A stretch of DNA of 64,000 nt, taken from the NCBI GenBank assembly GCA_043807765.1, contig JAZDFQ010000062.1, forward strand, positions 1 to 64,000, written 5' to 3'. The position numbers and the translations under genes were made by a program. The DNA comes from Stygiobacter sp043807765. GTDB taxonomy: Bacteria; Bacteroidota; Ignavibacteria; Ignavibacteriales; Melioribacteraceae. Below the pieces are notes generated by a model. The model was not told where the DNA came from. It saw only the letters and a program-made list of their open reading frames with translations, and searched no databases. Below, piece by piece: positions 61,402-64,000 of the stretch; within the stretch, counting starts at the first letter, position 1, and each line of letters opens with the position of its first letter.

Positions 61402-61553
61402 AGTTTCTCCTTTTTTTTAACGATCTTATTTCGGTTTAGATTTCATAAAGTGAAGCAAAATTTTCAACACATTCCATCGTTTTTTGATTCTAACCGGAAA
61501 CTCAATTTGCTTGCTAAAGCGCCGATCACCTCCTTCCACTGATAAGATCCAAG
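61402..61553. other. receptor to beta-helix gap with an orphan anti-16S sequence
   Basis: Contains, on the minus strand, AAGGAGGTGATC (61535-61524), complementary to the full 16S rRNA tail (GATCACCTCCTT), but no start codon follows within 20 nt. The beta-helix gene has its own AAGGAG site at its start. No terminator between the two genes, consistent with one transcript. Confidence 0.5.
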
Positions 61554-64000
61554 TTAAAAAGAATAGCGAAATCCTAAACTGTAACTTGGTCCCGTCTGAT
61601 TATATGCTGCCAAATAATGTTTACCAAGATCAGGATTAAATAACCGGTATTGTTTTATTCCTGCTGCAGTTAGATTAACTGCGTTGAAAAATAATTTCAT
61701 TCCTTCTATAGGTAATTCTTGCTGGATATTAATATCCCAACTGTATCGGTTTTCTGCGTGAACGTCATCTGTTGGATAGCGACCTACGGAAGCCAATATG
61801 TCACCTGTAAATTTGAATATCAGCCGCACAGAAAGCCCTTTCAAATCAAAGCCAAGTGAAATATTGGCAAGATCATTTGCTTGTTGTAAAAGTCTGCCGG
61901 TTCTACTCGAGTCAATTTTGGTATACCCAATTAATTTTGGTATAAAACCGCTTCTATCATATATAGGCAGTTTATAAAACAACGGATAGCACGCTGATGA
62001 CCAGACCTTTGTATAGTTTACATTTAATACAAGCGAATTAAATGGTGCCGGTAAGTACCAAAAGTTAGTTTGCCATTCCATTTCGAAGCCAGCTAAGTAC
62101 GCTTTGTGCGGATTGTTTATATAGGTCAATACCTCGTTTGCAGTTGCTTTTAGCTTTTTAACTAAATAATAAAATTCCGGACGTTCAGAATTTATATCTA
62201 CAAGAAGCCTCGTTTGGTAAAACATATTCTTGATCTCTTTATAGAAAAAACCTGTCGTCGCTAATCCAATTTTGTTTGAAAAGACAGAATAAGAAATATC
62301 AAAGTTATTCGACTGTGCAGGTTTTATTTCAGGATATCCTGCCGTAACTGTATTACCACCAAGTAAAGACAAATAATAATTTGGAACCATGATTAAATAA
62401 TCTGGCCTGGTCAAAGATTGAGTCCATGCAAGACGTATGTTCGACCACTCATTTATTTGGTACCTGACATGAAATGAAGGTAGCCAAAATTCATTTGTAT
62501 GCCTTGCTGTTGAATCTTTCGCTAGATAGCTATTTGCACCTAAAAGTACTAAACCTTGTCCTGTATATTCAGATTGCGTATGTTCATATCGTACTCCAGC
62601 AAGAACCGATAATGATGAGCCAAAATTGAATTCCGACATCAGATAACCCGCAGCAAGTTTTTCTGTGCCATTGTAATTATTCAAAAATGAATTGATGTTA
62701 CCAAAAACTAACGGGGTAAGATGGGGTTTCAGATATTCCATCCATCGATCTAATACACTCACATCTATTACGTGATGAATTCTGTATTGGTCATCCAAAT
62801 AGTTTACCGGCTTGTAACCTTTATCAGCCACCATCGGTAGGAGGACAAAATTTTCTGGGTTTTGCAAGCCCAACGGACCCAATACATCCATAGCAAACCT
62901 ATTCAAAGCCCCTGGTGTAGATTCATAAGGTACATTACTGCCATAAACCATTGGGCTAGATAAACGTGTCATTGTGCTATACTTCACCCCTGTTTTCAGT
63001 TTTGCTGAGAACCAGGAAACAAAGGACACCGGCAATTCAATGTTAAACGAATGAGTCCACCGCCGTTCGTTATATTCCTCATCGTAAATGTTGGGTCGAC
63101 TAGGTGTTGCTTGAAGCCACACTTCTTGATTAATATAAGGGTATAGAAAATCCGGCTCCTTCCCAAGTAAAACGTCCGGTCCTATATTTGGAGCTGTAAA
63201 AAGATCCCTTACTGCCAAAAACGTCATACGATAATCGTAATCAACCTCTTTACGGGAATAGGTATGAGAGAGACTATAATCAAATTTTATTTTGTCCAGA
63301 TCTAATTCAGCCTGAAGTGTATTTGCCAATATTTCATTAAAATTTTTATTGTGATTTAATGTATAATTTTTGCCTATGTTATTAATCAGGCTCACGCCAT
63401 CATTATAATCAACATTTTCAACCCGGTCGGCATTATACATATTGAAAAAATATAGTTTTAAGTCGGACAGCTTGTAATCCAGAGCCAAACTACCATTGTA
63501 GTTGTTAGAAAATATTTTCAGGTCTCTTAAAGTCAGCGAGTTTAGAGAGTAATGTTTTTGATCAACCGGTATTTGTGCATTATTATCATCCCGAATTTCA
63601 TAACCATCGTATACACTATGTTCTCCAGAAGTCATTTTCCCAACGTTAAATTGTAAAAACATACCTACTTGATCGTCAAAAAACCGATTACTCACGCTTC
63701 CCCAAAATCTATAATTGTTAAAGTTTTCAATAAGCGAATTGTAGCCCCCTTGGGACAGTACATCGCAGTGCAAACCTTGAGGTGCCTCTCTCAATTTCAA
63801 ATTAACGACTCCTCCAACTGCATCTGCATCCATATCGGGTGTTAATGCCTTTATTACTTCAATTCCAGAAAGCATATTTTGAGAAATTATGTCTAAACTA
63901 GTCGATCTATTATTAAAGTCTGTAGAAGGAAGGGCAACGCCGTTGACCAATACCTTATTCATTTTTGCTTCAATTCCACGAATTACCACTCGGCTTCCAT
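61554..64000 (-). CDS. TonB-dependent receptor, N-terminus beyond the window
   Basis: At least 815 residues; the frame is open to the right edge, reading GSRVVIRGIEAKMNKVLVNG, so the GTG at 63989 is internal and not the start. The visible part begins in the plug domain (VLVNGVALPSTD, then VIKALTPDMDADAVGGVVNL, the classic plug end) and continues as a beta barrel ending LGFRYSF with a terminal Phe. The signal peptide, any carboxypeptidase-like domain and the TonB box lie beyond the window. No SusD-like gene follows; the adjacent gene on the same strand is the beta-helix protein. A ligand such as an oligosaccharide released by the secreted enzymes is likely but unproven. Confidence 0.92.
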   Translation of the reverse strand, partial: GSRVVIRGIEAKMNKVLVNGVALPSTDFNNRSTSLDIISQNMLSGIEVIKALTPDMDADAVGGVVNLKLREAPQGLHCDVLSQGGYNSLIENFNNYRFWGSVSNRFFDDQVGMFLQFNVGKMTSGEHSVYDGYEIRDDNNAQIPVDQKHYSLNSLTLRDLKIFSNNYNGSLALDYKLSDLKLYFFNMYNADRVENVDYNDGVSLINNIGKNYTLNHNKNFNEILANTLQAELDLDKIKFDYSLSHTYSRKEVDYDYRMTFLAVRDLFTAPNIGPDVLLGKEPDFLYPYINQEVWLQATPSRPNIYDEEYNERRWTHSFNIELPVSFVSWFSAKLKTGVKYSTMTRLSSPMVYGSNVPYESTPGALNRFAMDVLGPLGLQNPENFVLLPMVADKGYKPVNYLDDQYRIHHVIDVSVLDRWMEYLKPHLTPLVFGNINSFLNNYNGTEKLAAGYLMSEFNFGSSLSVLAGVRYEHTQSEYTGQGLVLLGANSYLAKDSTARHTNEFWLPSFHVRYQINEWSNIRLAWTQSLTRPDYLIMVPNYYLSLLGGNTVTAGYPEIKPAQSNNFDISYSVFSNKIGLATTGFFYKEIKNMFYQTRLLVDINSERPEFYYLVKKLKATANEVLTYINNPHKAYLAGFEMEWQTNFWYLPAPFNSLVLNVNYTKVWSSACYPLFYKLPIYDRSGFIPKLIGYTKIDSSRTGRLLQQANDLANISLGFDLKGLSVRLIFKFTGDILASVGRYPTDDVHAENRYSWDINIQQELPIEGMKLFFNAVNLTAAGIKQYRLFNPDLGKHYLAAYNQTGPSYSLGFRYSF

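Overview
The window looks like a chromosomal segment of an Ignavibacteria-type bacterium (Bacteroidota/Chlorobiota lineage). The evidence is direct: secreted proteins end in type IX secretion (T9SS) sorting domains with NYPNPFN motifs, TonB-dependent receptors are present, base composition is AT-rich, and Shine-Dalgarno starts (including several TTG/GTG starts) are frequent. No rRNA, tRNA or CRISPR array was seen.

Layout. (1) 1-7200 is accessory and repeat-rich. It holds an integron-type integrase with a small co-directional partner, a hypothetical protein, a tandem array of about 240-bp hairpin units, and a module of sigma-factor-like protein, small coiled protein and ImmA/IrrE metalloprotease. 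(2) 7200-11200 has a secreted hypothetical protein coupled to an SLC45-like transporter, a methyltransferase, and a gap with a MITE-like element and hairpin repeats. (3) 11200-13460 is a plus-strand run smpB-tyrS-pdaD. (4) 13640-50550 is almost entirely minus strand. It begins with a thiamine salvage operon under a TPP riboswitch (TonB receptor, thiamine pyrophosphokinase, Na+/solute symporter). Then come a LysM lytic transglycosylase, an acyl-CoA carboxyltransferase, an ABC importer pair lacking a binding protein, an MBL hydrolase, aroC, a Do protease, recO-mtnA, a PfkB kinase, a Nudix hydrolase and a giant outer-membrane protein. A TolC/MacA/MacB-like export operon with four tandem permeases follows, then a CCA-type nucleotidyltransferase, a membrane metalloprotease, murA and a Ser/Thr kinase with a propeller sensor. 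(5) 50550-64000 is accessory again: an AAA ATPase (DUF4143 type) behind two identical perfect palindromes, then a polysaccharide-type locus. That locus has a secreted GH26, a nitrilase, an ActP-like symporter with its DUF485 partner, an unusual metallo-beta-lactamase/GH26 fusion, a beta-helix protein with a T9SS tail, and a TonB receptor cut by the window edge.

How the parts work together. The thiamine operon makes a complete uptake-and-phosphorylation route: outer-membrane receptor, inner-membrane symporter, kinase. The MacB-like operon has two heteromeric permease pairs served by one ATPase. The 52-64 kb locus reads as outer-membrane import plus extracellular glycan cleavage plus small-acid uptake, perhaps sharing a LacI-type operator (TTAACCGGTTAA-like) in front of two of its genes.

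The intergenic DNA is unusual. Several families of multi-hairpin repeats keep a TTTA/TAAA loop while both arms of the stem change together, and two MITE-like families with terminal inverted repeats are present. One of these lies inside the MacB operon and another supplies the last codons of a transporter gene. The best candidates for something undescribed are the MBL-GH26 fusion locus, the sigma/coiled/ImmA module, the cassette-less integron integrase, and the hairpin repeat families.
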